Counted from the first letter of the stretch, positions 25,343-37,286 are shown. The stretch: DNA of 64,000 bases from Bolinopsis microptera (GCF_026151205.1 NC_087076.1:4363902-4427901); one strand, 5' to 3'. Translations and numbers: made by a program. The notes: generated by a model not told the origin, from the letters alone.

Positions 25343-26713
25343 CTATAAAATACCTCCGAGTGCGACACGTTCCTCGTCTGTGAGCAGGACCCTCATTTCC
25401 CGCGGATTCCACGGCGTCCAAACCTCTTCCTGCGCATATGTCCTCCGATGGCAGTCCCAGTCAGTCCCGGCTCCAATCAAAGCCAGGTCCTCTTCGTGTT
25501 GTTTCCGTGCCCGCACCATCCTGGCAAGTATTATTAACAATGAAAACAACGTAAGTTTGCTCTAGGGTCAGGAGCGACAAATGACCAATTGTTCTATACG
25601 AACGCTAGGAACGTTCCTAGCGAACAGGGGTCTGTCTATTGCCTGCCATAGTCTCAAGACATAGTGTGTGGCACACACCTTGACTGGAGGGTCACACTTT
25701 CGAAAAAATCCGCTTTTTGTTTTTAAAGCGTCTGAACTTCAAAGTTTCAATTTGGTTAAGTGTGTCACTGTGATACCAGTTGTTAGTCATTTTTCCAGGT
25801 TTTAGGCCGAATTTTTTACTGAACCTTAATATTAATTCGTACGAGAAGCTCGCCAAAGGATTATTTGATTGAACAACAGATGACCACGGAATTATCTGAT
25901 CACCACACATACCTTCTGTCTTGTTCAGCCCAGATAAAGGGGTACATGTTTTTCCTTATATGGTACTCTTGGTGATCGTTAACCCTGCAAAAACATTTCG
26001 TTATAAAAAATAAAAACACGGTCCATTGTGGGATTATTGTGATCTTAAATCTGTTTTCTCACTATTACGCTACTAAAACGGAATACATATCGTCGTGGTT
26101 TTAATAAAAGGGCGAATGTCAAATTTCACCATGGCTTAAATTAGGTCTAATAAAGGTCTATAACATACCAAACAGTTTGATGCTCTATCGAGCATAGTTT
26201 AGATTTTCGAAGGGCGAATGTTATTTTCGAGATTTCCAAAAACGCCGAATGTTATACATTGGGCGTTTGATAATAGTGGTCGAATGCTGCAAACATATGG
26301 CGAATGTTGGACATTCGCCATTTTGGAAGGGCCAATGTCAGTTTTAAAACTTCAAGTGCCATTATCTGAAATTGTTTTTTACATTCGCCCTCATGAAAAA
26401 ACCACGACGATATATAACTCTGTATAATAACTCTTGTTAGAAAAGTATGTCATTTTAAAATGATGACTTCAATGCGAGACTATAATCTGTTCTTCGTATA
26501 AGTCAATGTTGGTTATAATAAATTTGAAGAATACCTCTGCTCGAAGCGCATCAGGGCCATCTTAGAGTAGCAGTAAATAGCACCACCCAGCCAGGCTGAG
26601 AAGATAAAATACCCGGGGATGGTACGCTTTGGAGCGTATCTTTTCCAGTGGATCGGAGCATAGCCCCCTTTAGGGGGCATGTCCTGTCGTATAGCTAGCT
26701 TTGAGGACGACAT
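25343..26713 (-). CDS. NDUFA13: NADH dehydrogenase 1 alpha subcomplex subunit 13 (GRIM-19)
   Basis: Three in-phase exons, 26713-26535, 25984-25913 and 25520-25343, give 142 aa (human 144). The N-terminus has the family signature QDMPPKGGYAPI and RYAPKRTIPGY, then one membrane segment (YFIFSAWLGGAIYCYSKM), an Arg/Glu-rich helix and the WTPWNPREMR block near the C-terminus. It is an accessory subunit of mitochondrial complex I that spans the inner membrane. Start choice is clear because the ATG precedes the conserved N-terminus by eight residues. The first intron carries a palindromic MITE. Confidence 0.92.
26087..26413. mobile_element. 327-bp palindromic MITE with GGCGAATGT repeats
   Basis: The ends are ATATCGTCGTGGTTTTAATA and its near complement ending AACCACGACGATAT. 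Inside, the word GGGCGAATGT and its complement recur at least six times in both orientations. No open frame of interest. It lies in the first NDUFA13 intron. Non-autonomous element, family unknown. Confidence 0.65.
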
Positions 26714-27421
26714 ACCTTGTTACATGGTCTTGGTGTTATTACTGGGCATGCTTGAGCATTTCCGGTGACAAGAGAAAAGCATAGATTGTAGGATAGCCTA
26801 ATAAATTGGCAGTTTTTCAAATTTAGATATTCATAATTATAATGCGTGTGGTATCTTCTTCAATTTTCAAAGGGTTAACATTACTGCAGTGTGATAACCC
26901 TGGGTGTATAACTGTATAATAGGAGACATAAAATAAAAACAAAGTTTAGCAAATCGATATAGCATTGAATCTGAAACATGCTACAAACAGGTTGAATTGT
27001 TAAATACTAAATAGTATGTTCATCATCATAAAAGAATCAAATATTTACTCAAAAATTAACACATTTTAAACTGAGATATGGATGAATGATAAGTTGTCTC
27101 AATTTGACAAGTTTAGAAAAACAAATCCACGTACACCCGCCAAAGGTTGAGGACCGTATTTTCGGGATTGAAGCTCGTTTATTTCGTAGCCAGTTTTAAT
27201 CGACTTCTACACGGTGTCCTAAAAATAACAACACTCACATACTAAAAATTATGAAAAATGGGTTTTCCAAAAATGGGTTGGTTTTGTAACAAAAAAAGTC
27301 AAATACTCAATTATTAGCTCTACATATTATCTTTATTGGAAGGGGAAAGTGAACAGGGCCGGGGGGGGGGGGGGGGGGGGGGGGAGGGGGGGAGGGCGTA
27401 AGAAGTTTACAAAATGATATA
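26714..27421. other. Intergenic upstream of NDUFA13
   Basis: No supported gene. It holds the NDUFA13 promoter region and a poly-G tract interrupted once by A (about 27359-27396) immediately before the mariner-like element. Confidence 0.4.
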
Positions 27422-28706
27422 CAGGGTGGCCCATAAGTGACTACCCACACGCAACCTCTTAATAACTCACGTAATTCGTCTCCAAATTGCACCAAAATTT
27501 CAGAGATTATAGATATGGGTCAAACTTAGATTTCCTGAAAGTTTTGTAAGCCACGCCCAATTACAGTGGGCGTGGCGTGACACTCCCTCTTTTTCACTAT
27601 TGTCTTCATAAAATGAGAACGCTTTAAGCTAAGAACTCAAAATTTTTTGCACACATTTGGCTTGATAATTGAAAACCTTTCCCAAAGTTTCAAGTTCATT
27701 GGTTAAAATATGGCTAAGTTATGACCATTTCAAAACTGATCGGATACGTGATCCGAGCACACAGTCAGTGATCTCGTCACTTGGTTAATGGCCTGTTTGG
27801 CTCACATGCACCGCTTGATTGGTTGCAGCCTGCTTATGGGCCGGCCTATACAGCTGACTGCACCTAAAACGCTATCACACGAATTTATGGTGGTGTCACC
27901 ATTTCAGGGCTTGTTAGCCCTGCTAGTCACAGGTTCCTTACAATCAATAAAAAGAAATGAACCATCCATTGAATCATCGAACCGGGCCTACCGAATCACA
28001 AAGAAACACAAACTTTTGGACCGTGATTTCCAATCGAGGATAGATTTCGCCAACACATTCCAGAATGTGGATCCCTACTTTGAGGACGAAATCTGGTACA
28101 GCAACAAGGCCAAGTAAACGGATATGTCAACTCCCAGAATGCAATTCACTGGGGCTCTACTAGACCGGATGAAGTGGTGGAGAGAACGGCTTTTCCTGAA
28201 AAGTCACGATCTGGTTTTTATCCTAAAAATTTGTGTTTCCCTTTCTAGCAAAGTCATCATCGGTATCCAATCAAAGCCTAATGAACCTCATTAATACACG
28301 CTAACGCCTTACTCTTGATCAGATTGGGTGACGAGATCACTAATTGAGTGCAAATATCACTGACTGAGTGCTCGGATCACATATCCGATGGATTTTAAAA
28401 TGGTCATAACTTAGCGATATTTTAACCAATGAACTTGAAACTTTGGGAAAATTTTTCAATTATCAAGCCAAATGTGTGCAAAAAATTTCGAGTTCTTAGC
28501 TTAAAGCGTTCTCATTTTATGAAGACAATAGTGAAAAGGAGGGAGTGTCACGCCACGCCCACTGTAATTGGGCGTGGCTTACGAAACTTTCAGGAAATCT
28601 AAGTTTGACCCATATCTATGATCTCTGAAATTTTGGTGCAATTTGGAGACGAATTACGTGAGTTATTAAGAGGTTGCGTGTGGGTAGTCACTTATGGGCC
28701 ACCCTG
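27422..28706. mobile_element. Mariner-like DNA transposon with long inverted repeats and decayed transposase
   Basis: Inverted repeats of roughly 350 bp start CAGGGTGGCCCATAAGTGAC and end with the complement, flanked by TA on each side. The arms contain the paired words GCCACGCCCAATTACAGTGG / complement. The unique centre (27780-28320) contains a 109-codon plus-strand frame from ATG 27788 whose end, RIDFANTFQNVDPYFEDEIW followed by YSNKAK, resembles the segment around the first catalytic Asp of Tc1/mariner transposases, where the expected SDE reads SNK. The rest of the transposase is missing. Deleted, non-autonomous copy. Confidence 0.7.
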
Positions 28707-28708
28707 TA

Positions 28709-29273
28709 TTATATATATAATATACTATATAGCGATCTTATAGCGTAAATAGTAAAAAAAGATATTTATAGCGTAAATATCTAAGACTCATTGCGATGCA
28801 CAAACTAAAAGACTGACATTGGGTCCACAGATTTTAACTCAAAAACTGTGTTCTCAAATAATAAATATTCAAATCATAAAAAAGTCAACAATATTTTTCA
28901 CGGTGTCAACAGACACTATATCAAAAGTTCTGAAAATACTCCACAAAAATTTCATAACAGCAGCGACTTGATTAGCCAAAATTAATAATACAGTCCATTA
29001 TATAACCCGCCATAACTTCCAGTAAATAAACCTAAGTAAGCTCTTAGGGGTTGAACACGGATATTTCGCAAGATCGAGCAAATTAGCGATCGCCTTCGAA
29101 TCAGCTTAAGCTTAAAACTTTAAAATACATTTTGGAAAACGTAAATAAATCTAGCTTTAACTCTGGTAAAATACAGCGGAAAATAATTTTCACCAGGATA
29201 TTGACAGTAACAGATCACATAATTTCTACCAGAATTATGAGGTTTTCGGAAACCACGCCTAAAACTCAACCAG
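28709..29273. other. Intergenic, 3' of the PWWP gene
   Basis: AT-rich; nothing coding seen apart from a chance plus-strand frame overlapping the last PWWP-gene exon. It should contain that gene's 3' UTR. Confidence 0.4.
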
Positions 29274-32200
29274 CTATCTCTTTCTCTTTATCTTGCCCTT
29301 TCCACGATGAGACTCTAGACTTTTCTGGAGTTTTAGATTAGATAGCTCCTCGAACTCCTCTTTAGCTTCTTGTGAGATGGTCGTGTTGAGAAGTGCTTCC
29401 CGAGCTTTCAATCTGTCACCTTTCTTGACCTGACGTGGAAATAATACTTAAGTGGATCATTGGAATGCGTACGCTTGTGATTTAGTTTCAAATTGTACTT
29501 TGTATTATATAACTACATTTCAACCTCGAGATTTAGAGCTCTTTGTGGATGTGGTAAAATTATGAAATTTCTTTAATATGATAAACGGTTTATTTAGTTA
29601 ATCCTGCTATATAATTATCCCGAATCATACATTTTAACCCTGTAACTGCAACTGCTGGAATTGACTTAAAATGAATATTAATCCGTATTATATGTTAGCA
29701 TCCCTAGTATACTAGTATGTTAAGATAAAATAGAATAAAGAATTAATTAGAATTTTCACTCATGATTCATAAAGCCTACCTTCAAGATGTCGGTTTGATA
29801 AACTTGCTTAGCCTTGGAGTAGGGGAGCTGTTGTTTGAACATCACGAGTCGTATTATAGCTTCAGGTAGCATAACACTCAGACCGTACGCTTGGGGGAGC
29901 TTATATCTGCAATTAGAACAATTAATGGAAACTCTGTTACATTCATTTAGCACTATGTAATGGGAAGGAAACATTTTAACTAGGTATAGTAGCTAGTCCA
30001 CACCCTAGCTACATAATATTATGAAGAAGAAGAAAATGTATTTCACTTCTTGATGAAAAGCTCTATAATATAAAATTATGTAACTGACCTCTTAGCAAAT
30101 TTCGCTTGCATCTGTCCGATAGCAGCGACAACTCTCTCTTCCTCCAACTCGGTTTTGGCGAATGAACCGAACAATGCACCATTGTTAAGGGTATCTTTAC
30201 TTATCTTAAACTCCTTGTGATAGTGAGACACTAGCTTTCCTTGGATTATTTTCAAGAACATTTCTTCGTTTTTGTTGATGAAGTGCACAAGTTGGTTTTT
30301 GCCTTTGTGGGGTGACACGGGTTCTTTAGGCGCACTGAAATAAAACAAAATCATAACAAATAACTATGAGTACTAGCACATTGTATTTGTAAATAGTTTA
30401 TGGTTGAAAATATTTTATGGATTTTTGAGTACAACAAATCATCATATAAACCCTATATAAAATAAGTTATGTCATCTTCATAGCTGGCTCCAAACATCAT
30501 ATAATACATAATAGTTTCACTAACTGGTTCCCATTTGAGAAGAGCTGGAGCGGAGTGATAGACAGCTCAACATTAGGATTCAGAGCTGTGAATTCCTCGT
30601 AAGCTATCATGAATGCTTTTTTGAATTCCGCTGACAGAGTGGAATTTATGCCCGCCTCTACGTTGCTGACATAGTCAGTACAGTCAAAGTGAGAGATGTT
30701 TCTCAGGGCAGTTCTGATGGAATGTTGACCGTACACCAGGTAGTGAATCATGAGGTACCCACTTTCTATGTCCGTAACCTGACAGTCAAATGAAGAGTTT
30801 TTAATACTTAATGTGTTATGTTGTTATCTTAGGTTTTTTAAATGTTCAATATTAATAACAAAATTATTTTCCTCTACTTTTTTTTTCTTCTACGCTTTTA
30901 AATATTTAAACTTTTAATAACTTTAACTAATAGCTAATAAACTGAAGTAATAATTGTGATGATGAAAGTTAAAGAAAAACTCTTAAGGTACTGTGAGAAA
31001 TGTAGCAAATAGTTCTGGATAATTTTAAGCACATAATAACAGTATTACTGACCTTTGCAGGCCAAACCGGGTGGTTCCTGTACTTGGCCCAAACTATGTC
31101 CCCCTGAACATGCCCAGTCATGTTTGTACGGCTACCCAACTTTCTCCGCTTACCTCGGCCATCTGAAGTAATAACGTTATGAGTTACAATTGGTATTAGC
31201 TTAGCTGTAAAGAAGAGTATATTGTTATATATGATAATATTTTCGGTCCATGAATTGTTGAATTTAAAATGTGCGTCTTATTTGTGAAGACACAGTAAAA
31301 CTCCAATTTGGGGGAAAGGAAGACAATTCGGAAAATTGGGTTGTACAGTAAATCGTGGTTTTGAGTTTTGAGTCTACGTCGGATCACATGGTTTCTCCCC
31401 GCACATTACTGGTTCCCAATTAACGGTTATGGATCACAAGCACTTTATTAAGAGAAAATTAGGGGAAGTAGCTCGTTTGACATCAGGGACCCATTTAAAA
31501 GGATGAAGGATCACGTGATATCAAACCAAAAATATAGACATTTTCCCAAAAAATTGGGGTAAGGGAAAATGTACGATAAATCGGGGTTTACGGTAAATCG
31601 GGGTTTGGTAAATCAGGGTACGGTAAATTGAGGTTTACGGTAAATCAGGGTTTTACTGTATAATAAAGGAGAGTAAAACAATTTTCCAACCTTCTGTACT
31701 CGAACTAGCAGGTTGAGGAGTAGACGGCAATTTAGTTTGAATTATACCGTTAGTTTCTTTATCCACAATCTCCTTAGCCAATGATATTGCTTCATCCCAC
31801 AGTGGTAATCCCTTCCCCTTATCCTGAGAGTTTAGTCAAGCTTTACCATTTGAGCAGTTTTAGCATGGTTTAGCATGTGGATGTTACATCACTTCAACTT
31901 TGTTTTAATTGCACAAGCTACGTAAATTACGGTGTAATCTATTTTATTTTTGGAACCTTCAACATTTAGGTACAGATCTACAATTTTTAATGGGAATCAG
32001 ACCAACAGCTGCAGTAAATAAAATGACAGTGTCCTTTAGCTGCAGTCAACTTACCTCGTACTCATCATTCAGAACATAAGGCACACAGCCTTCAACAGTG
32101 ATAGCTTTCATTTGACGACCAAGCATCTTTACAGTTACTTTTTCACCCCCCTTCACTGAAGTAACCTTGGCAGGCCACATTGCATTCCCGCCATTATCAT

Positions 32201-32294
32201 CTACCTTCAGTGGAGCCCACACCAAATCCCCTTTGCTGATCGCATCATTGTCGAATACACTCTTTTCAAATATTTCATCCTCATCTGAATCCAT
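29274..32294 (-). CDS. Two-PWWP-domain protein of the MUM1/PWWP3 family
   Basis: Seven in-phase exons: 32294-32055, 31823-31691, 31162-31053, 30778-30525, 30334-30089, 29906-29780, 29429-29274, giving 421 aa. Exon 1 has an acidic start (MDSDEDEIFEKS) and a PWWP-like fold with GDLVWAPLKV and MWPAKVTSVKGGEK. A second, more typical PWWP starts in exon 3 (GDIVWAKYRNHPVWPAKV) and is followed by an all-helical bundle in exons 4-5. Exon 6 has VMLPEAIIRLV, matching the LLPEAII block near the C-terminus of MUM1-type DNA repair factors, and the tail is Lys/Arg-rich (GKGKIKRKR), likely nuclear. Family members bind methylated histone and nucleosomal DNA and act in chromatin repair. The first ATG is 32294; the preceding codon is GTG. 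Confidence 0.72.
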
Positions 32295-32409
32295 CACTAC
32301 ATATTACCTAACGTGATCGTCCTAGAGTGATGATAAATTTTCATCAGGTATTTTAAAACATTCATTAATCATTACAGTTAATTGAAAGCTTAGATGTGCT
32401 GATTTGAGC

Positions 32410-33082
32410 CAATTTAGGAGGAAGGGAGGGAGAGAGGGAGGGAGGCAGGGGTGTGCGCAGGATTTTTGAAAGGGGAAGGCGAAAAGTCGGCGCGAAGCGC
32501 CAGCTCCGAGGCTACCGCCGCAAGCGAAGCTAGCTGTGGAAGGGGCCCGGGGGCGCAGCCCCCGGAAATTTTTTTAAACTGAATTATAAGCTAAACCAAT
32601 AGGATATCAATACAGAAGGTTCACAGCAGTTGATAACACACTTGGTTATTAGTAATATTTTGATTTCAAAACATTGGACAAATTAAGATTAAAGTTGGCA
32701 CGAATTTTAAGTTATTTCGGATATCTCCAGTCTGAAGAGTGTCAGTATGGTTGGGAGGGAGGGAGGGAGGGAGGGAAGGAGGGAGGGAGGGAGGGAGGGA
32801 GGGAGGGAGGGAGGGAGGGAGGGAAGGAGGGAGGGATGGAGGGAGGCGTTTAAACCAGTGAAATTCGAATTTAATACGATATAAATCGTGTAAAATCTGA
32901 ATCTGTAAGCATACAAATGTCCAGTTCAATATACTCTGAAGGGGAGGGAGGGAGGGAGGGAGGGAGGGAGGGAAGGAGGGAGGGAGGCGTTTAAACCAGT
33001 GAAATTCGAATTTAATACGATATAAATCGTGTAAAATCTGAATCTGTAAGCATACAAATGTCCAGTTCAATATACTCTGAAT
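32410..33082. repeat. GC-rich repeat fragment and (GGGA)n arrays with duplicated 93-bp segment
   Basis: At 32440-32575 a GC-rich block includes GGGGGCGCAGCCCCCGG and GGCGCGAAGCGCC palindromes, typical of dispersed invertebrate repeats. Two (GGGA)n arrays follow (32752-32847 and 32941-32987). Each is followed by the same segment of about 93 bp beginning GCGTTTAAACCAGTGAAATT, so the array plus segment is duplicated in tandem. The Polinton target site lies just downstream. Confidence 0.8.
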
Positions 33083-33094
33083 ATACAATACGGC

Positions 33095-33100
33095 ATTGAT
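33095..33100. other. Left target-site duplication ATTGAT
   Basis: Six bases directly before the left terminus; identical to 48882-48887 directly after the right terminus. No other boundary choice gives both an AG...CT terminus and a 6-bp duplication. Confidence 0.92.
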
Positions 33101-33412
33101 AGTAAGAGATATTTACCCTCTGTAGCACACATTTTGCTATTGCACACATTTTCCGACACTTGTAAAAATTTCACGGATTTTCGACACTTGTAAAAATTTC
33201 ACGGATTTTCGACACTTGTAAAAATTTCACGGATTTTCGATACTTGTAAAAATTTCACGGGTTTTCGACACTTGTAAAAATTTCGAGCATTTTCGACACT
33301 TGTAAAAATTTCACAGATTTTCGACACTTGTAAAAATTTCACGGATTTTCGACACTTGTAAAAATTTCGAGCATTTTCGACACTTGTAAAAATTTCACGG
33401 ATTTTTGATACT
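33101..33412 (+). repeat. Left Polinton terminal inverted repeat with 28-bp minisatellite
   Basis: About 50 unique bases (containing GTAGCACACATTTTGCTATT) lead into nine tandem copies of a 28-bp unit, CACTTGTAAAAATTTCACGG plus ATTTTCGA. Two versions alternate, one with CACGG and one with CGAGC in the middle. The first part is identical to the right terminus read in reverse. Confidence 0.92.
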
Positions 33413-33820
33413 TGATAACCGTTTTACAAACTCTATTGCTGAACCAATCACTCCTAATTTACTATTATCTGTAGATCTAAAGAGTAACTCTCTATGATTA
33501 GAGTCTGAAGATCCAGAAAACAATTAGTTCTTTTTAACTATTGTCTGCAGTTCCATAAAACTTTGTCAGCCTCTATTGAATAGATCTAGAATAGAGAAAA
33601 CAGTCAACCCTATGGCCTCTCTAGATATTTTTAACAGTGCAAACGGTCTCTCCTCGAGTGAAGTTATTGTATGAACCATGAAGATTAATTAACAGCGTAC
33701 GAAGTTTTTCATTTAGATAGAGCAGATGATTGAACCGAGCGGTGAGCTTGTAAAATTCAATAACTCATTGTTCAACTAGTTCACTGTCTATTGCATGGAA
33801 GCTAAATTCTTAGAAGTTTA

Positions 33821-34602
33821 AATTTATCACAGATCATAGTAACAGAGTGAAGTGTAGCACAGTTTACCTACCATACTATCTTGATGCAAGCTAGTAAGGT
33901 ATCTTGATGCAAGCAAACTACAGTAAAATTCTTTTTTTGGACTGCCTTATTTAACTTGAACGGTGACAAATTTTATTTTAATTTAAATTTATCATAGATC
34001 ATAGTAACAGATTGAAGTGTAGCACAGTTTACCTACCATACTATCTTGATGCAAGCTAGTAAGGTATCTTGATGCAAGCAAACTACAGTGAAATTCTTTT
34101 TTGGACTGCCTTATTTAACTTGAACGGTGACAAATTTTAAATTAATTTAAATTTATCACAGATCATAGTAACAGATTGAAGTGTAGCACAGTTTACCTAC
34201 CATACTATCTTGATGCAAGCTAGTAAGGTATCTTGATGCAAGCAAACTACAGTGAAATTCTTTTTTTGGACTGCCTTATTTAACTTGAACGGTGACACAT
34301 TTTATTTTAATTTAAATTTATCATAGATCATAGTAACAGATTGAAGTGTAGCACAGTTTACCTACCATACTATCTTGATGCAAGCTAGTAAGGTATCTTG
34401 ATGCAAGCAAACTACAGTGAAATTCTTTTTTGGACTGCCTTATTTAACTTGAACGGTGACAAATTTTATTTTAATTTAAATTTATCATAGATCATAGTAA
34501 CAGAGTGAAGTGTAGCACAGTTTACCTACCATACTATCTTGATGCAAGCTAGTAAGGTATCTTGATGCAAGCAAACTACAGTGAAATTCTTTTTTGGACT
34601 GG
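33821..34602. repeat. 164-165-bp tandem repeat, 4.75 copies, inside the Polinton left end
   Basis: Copies start at 33821, 33986, 34150, 34315 and 34479. Each contains two direct repeats of ATCTTGATGCAAGC and a T-rich tract followed by GGACTGCC. Divergence between copies is only a few bases. The last copy is truncated and joins unique sequence about 200 bp before the SSB-like gene. Non-coding; it may be a control or origin-like region, or the product of the event that removed the 5' part of the polymerase gene. Confidence 0.88.
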
Positions 34603-34801
34603 ATACAAGTAAGCAGAAAAGGAGGAATGTTGAGCCCAAATGAAATGAGCACAGGCGTCCTTATATAGCTGCTCCACTTCCAGTTCACTAACATTCAGTT
34701 CTCTTTAAGTTTAAGTTCTTTGTTTAAGACTCTGGGCCCCACTTGAGAGTCTAAATTTTGAATTCTAAAATTCATATTTCTTATCTAATTTTTTAAATTT
34801 T

Positions 34802-35936
34802 ATGTTTAGTAAGCACTATACTATGGAACTGGGACAGTTGAACGCCGACGCAAATGTTGAAATAGAGGGGAGAGTTAAATATCTAAAGACGAAGATGATT
34901 AGTGGAGCGAAGATCGTTCAAAATTTTGCTTTGACGGGGTCTGACGGACTTCAGATACTCTCCCATTTCCCCGTGGATGAAACAGAAATGTTAAAGGTAA
35001 ATATTCAAAAATTTAAATGATTCATATAGAATTAAAGAATTTTAAAAACTTGATTATAAATCTTGGTTTTGTATTTGTTTCAGTAAATAAGTAGGTTTCA
35101 GGAGGGTAAACTCTATTATTATTCAATTGATGTTAATTATTATCTGAAAGATTTTAAAATCACATCAACTCTAGAAGGGATTGACGAGTGTTTTAGATTA
35201 AATGATATCGTTTTCAGAATGGTGATGAAATCAAGGGGGCTGCCTCGAAAAAGGGGCAATATCTTACATTACGTGTATGGATCGTAACTAGTTCTACTGA
35301 TAATATTCCCACCCCACCCTCCAAAAGAAAGAAAACTGTCTCTCGGCCTGCTATAAGCAGAGGGAAAACTTTACCAGTGAGTGGCTTTTTTTTTTTTTTT
35401 TCTCTTCCCTATTTCTAATTGGAGCCTAAGTCAGGGGTGGTTACTGCGAATTAGCCGAGATTAGAACCTGAAGTTTATTAGCTGGGATTAGAAAGGGTCG
35501 GGGGTTGTGATTTTGGCTAGAGTCGAAACCTGATTGAGGTTGAGGCCTCCAGTCGACCACTGAGTATAGTACACAAACAATTTAAAGTGTTTTAATGTTG
35601 ATATATTTTCAGAATCAGGCGCCGAGCGAGCCGGCAACCAGTTCAAAGAAGTCGATTAGGAAAGTACCAACGGTGAGTAGCTTCATTTTTCTTATTCTTT
35701 TAAACAAACACAACTTTGAATCTCACTAGAACTACAATGTATCATAGTTCAGAATTATCCTATCCTAAGTATAAAGAAATTCAAGAAATTAAGTAAGAAA
35801 AAAATGAATAAATATTTGTTTTAGCTTCAGTATCCCAAAACATTATAATCAACAAGATGTTTTTTTTCTCACAATCAATTTAACTTGATATATTTTTCAG
35901 GATCTGGCTTCTCTACTGGATTTAGACTTTGACTAA
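34802..35936 (+). CDS. Small OB-like, acidic-tailed protein (candidate ssDNA-binding), four exons
   Basis: Exons 34802-34996, 35218-35376, 35613-35672 and 35901-35936, all with GT-AG introns in phase 0, give 149 aa. Residues 15-85 alternate hydrophobic residues as in a five-strand barrel (VEIEGRVKYLKTK, KIVQNFALTG, GQYLTLRVWIV). The middle is a Ser/Pro/Lys-rich linker with KRKK and SKKS clusters (possible nuclear signal), and the last residues, LASLLDLDFD, form an acidic hydrophobic tail of the kind many ssDNA-binding proteins use for partner binding. The exon set between 34.8 and 35.9 kb is intron-rich compared with the rest of the element. Function is inferred from pattern only; a host-derived or unrelated small nuclear protein is the alternative. 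Confidence 0.6.
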
Positions 35937-36380
35937 CGACCCTACCCTAATCTGATTTAGTGACGACACTATTATTTAAAAAATGTATTAGACCACCAAT
36001 AAACATTTCATACCATGATTTAACTTTGACCCTCCCAAGACCATTGATTTGTGTCAGAATATAGTTTAACCCGTTACTAATATTTAAATGTATGCTCAAT
36101 TGAGCACTCCTTCCATGATATTGTAGAGAATTATTCGCTTTAAATTTCGTAGTGTTTTAGGGATCTCAGTTCCAAATGAATAAAAATGGTGTTAGTTAAC
36201 CTCGAGATCTGATTGTATACATTTAAATTTTTGTATACTAGATCTATCAGCACCGAAGCTTATTGCAGTCATGAAATTCAAATGAAAGTTGGATCGCTCT
36301 CTCAATTATACGTAATTTACTCATGTTTTCCAAAACAAATTTATAGACAAGCTCATTTGTAACTCTGCTCATTTTTCCAG

Positions 36381-37129
36381 GTGATTTTGGAACTTGCAAA
36401 ACTCCACATGTATCAATTTCATTATAAAGTTATGCGACCTCTGTTTCCAGGGAAAATTGAGGTTAGTTCTACTCAAATTCTAGCTTAACAGAACAACAAC
36501 AGACCATTATTCTAGATGTTCTTATTTTTCTCTATTTAAAATTAACAAATTTCAGTTGTGCTACAGTGACACGGACAGTTTTCTATACCACATACAAGAA
36601 GGCGATTTGACTGAAAAATTTTCGAGAATATCCTCAACTTTCATGGACTTCTCAAACTACCCTGTGAATCATTGTCTCTATTCCATTCAGAATAAACTCA
36701 CCCCGGGCAGGTATTATCAGTCACTAAATCAAATTAAAAATCAATGTATGATAAATTAGGGTTGAAGGCAGTCGAATTTAACTCTTTCACATTTTCAGAT
36801 TCAAGGACGAAATGGCAGGTTGCGAAACCCATCAGTTTGCTGGGTGTAGAGCCAAATGCTACTCTATAGTTACAGATGAAGAACAGAAAATGGGAGCCGC
36901 GGGAGTGAAGAGAAATATGCAAAAGAGACTGAAGCATGTCGATTTTGTAGAAACAATCGCACATTCCACGTTTAAGAACATTACTCAGAACACCCTAGTA
37001 TCAAAAAATCATAGAATTTTTATGAGACAATCAGAGAGAATAGCTCTAAGTTTTGTAGATATTAAGAGGGTTGTTTTAGGTAATGGAATTGACACAATTC
37101 CATACGGGTATAATGGATATGTTGATTGA
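36381..37129 (+). pseudogene. Protein-primed DNA polymerase B, C-terminal fragment with two introns
   Basis: Three in-phase exons, 36381-36461, 36556-36710 and 36799-37129, follow an acceptor (TTTTTCCAG). Exon 1 ends in the helix before the palm (YQFHYKVMRPLF); exon 2 has the motif C metal-binding sequence CYSDTDSF; exon 3 has the conserved thumb-side region (RFKDEMAGCETH, FAGCRAKCYSI, AAGVKRNM). The total is about 188 aa, whereas Polinton polymerases exceed 1000 aa. Exonuclease domain, terminal-protein region and motifs A and B are absent; 35937-36380 shows no further exon. This copy cannot supply replication, although the retained part shows no stop codon or frameshift. Confidence 0.85.
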
Positions 37130-37286
37130 CTTTTTATTTGTTTGTATCTTATTTATGTTTAGGTTATACAAAATAAAAGTCGCATATTATTCGTTTATAA
37201 AATTAAAACGTAAATGATAATAACTAAATCTAAAACAATCAACTAAATCTAAAATATCCAACTAAATCTAAAAACACCCAAGAAAA

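Noticed and set aside
32666..33088. Minus-strand Pro-Ser-Leu repeat frame
   Set aside because: Translation of the (GGGA)n arrays and the duplicated 93-bp segment; no other support.
33101..33420. CRISPR-like array
   Set aside because: Units are contiguous with no spacers, occur in inverted orientation at both ends of a transposon, and the genome is animal.
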